A DNA stretch of 43,303 nucleotides from JANLUX01 sp031409815 (GTDB lineage Bacteria > Bacteroidota > Bacteroidia > AKYH767-A > OLB10). Within the stretch, counting starts at the first letter, position 1. Every line of letters begins with the position of its first letter. Location: NCBI GenBank assembly GCA_031409815.1, contig JANNXV010000026.1:1-43303 (forward strand). The letters run 5' to 3'. Below the pieces are notes generated by a model that had not been told where the DNA came from, made no database searches, and was given only the letters and a program-made list of their open reading frames with translations. A program made the position numbers and the translations under genes. Shown one piece after another: positions 43,250 through 43,303 of the stretch.

Positions 43250-43303
43250 ATGAAAAAAATTCTGCTTTTCTCTTTTATGGTTGTAGCATTAATTGCTTGT
43301 AAA
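43250..43303 (+). CDS. Lipoprotein, N-terminal fragment (continues past window edge)
   Basis: 18 codons, MKKILLFSFMVVALIACK, form a lipoprotein signal peptide with lipobox LIAC and cleavage before C17. A possible -7 box (TACTTTG, one base shorter than consensus) lies at 43214-43220. Nothing is known of the mature protein. Confidence 0.8.
   Translation, partial: MKKILLFSFMVVALIACK

Overview
The window is an AT-rich chromosomal segment of a member of the Bacteroidota. The evidence is: three secreted proteins with type IX secretion (T9SS) C-terminal sorting domains; a CarboxypepD_reg/plug outer-membrane receptor; an MnSOD, class Ia NrdB, 30S THX protein and bacterial GGGP synthase of the kinds seen in this phylum; several -7 boxes matching the Bacteroidota sigma consensus TAnnTTTG; and few Shine-Dalgarno sequences. 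The order or family cannot be fixed from the sequence alone. No tRNA, rRNA, CRISPR array, prophage or plasmid functions were seen.

Layout. 1-5 kb: 3' part of lepA, then a minus-strand DppD-DppF-type ABC ATPase fusion, a REP-associated tyrosine transposase (RAYT) flanked by REP-like palindromes, and a second, truncated copy of the ABC ATPase (about 95% protein identity over 270 residues). 5-10 kb: nrdB, a DUF3109 Cys-rich protein, an ABC-2 type exporter (ATPase plus permease) and a YugP-type zinc peptidase. 10-14 kb: two T9SS cargo proteins, one with a WD/propeller-like repeat body and one with a parallel beta-helix. 14.5-17 kb: tryptophan 2,3-dioxygenase and a Fic-wHTH protein with a conspicuous inverted-repeat operator. 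17-22.5 kb: an ABC ATPase with a 1191-residue ABC-2 permease/M1 aminopeptidase fusion, and an MscS channel. 22.7-26.8 kb: TonB-dependent receptor-like protein, a secreted TPR-like protein, and a small membrane protein/HTH/2TM cluster. 26.8-34.1 kb (all minus strand): purQ, the 49-residue THX gene, then the overlapping genes histidine kinase, hemW and cyclase, an AsmA-like protein and sodA. 34.4-43.3 kb: a large T9SS protein, an outer-membrane beta-barrel, a TIGR01777 epimerase overlapping a photolyase, GGGP synthase, ahcY and the beginning of a lipoprotein gene.

The genes are mostly housekeeping. The more unusual content lies between them. There is a RAYT/REP cassette inside a duplicated ABC gene. 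Two long near-perfect palindromes sit inside co-directional gene runs. A recurring class of intergenic short tandem arrays with a 7- or 8-bp period (different unit sequences, same period class) always lies between co-directional genes, immediately 5' of the downstream gene. The Fic gene has three copies of CATAACCCAA around its -7 box, suggesting autoregulation by its C-terminal winged helix.
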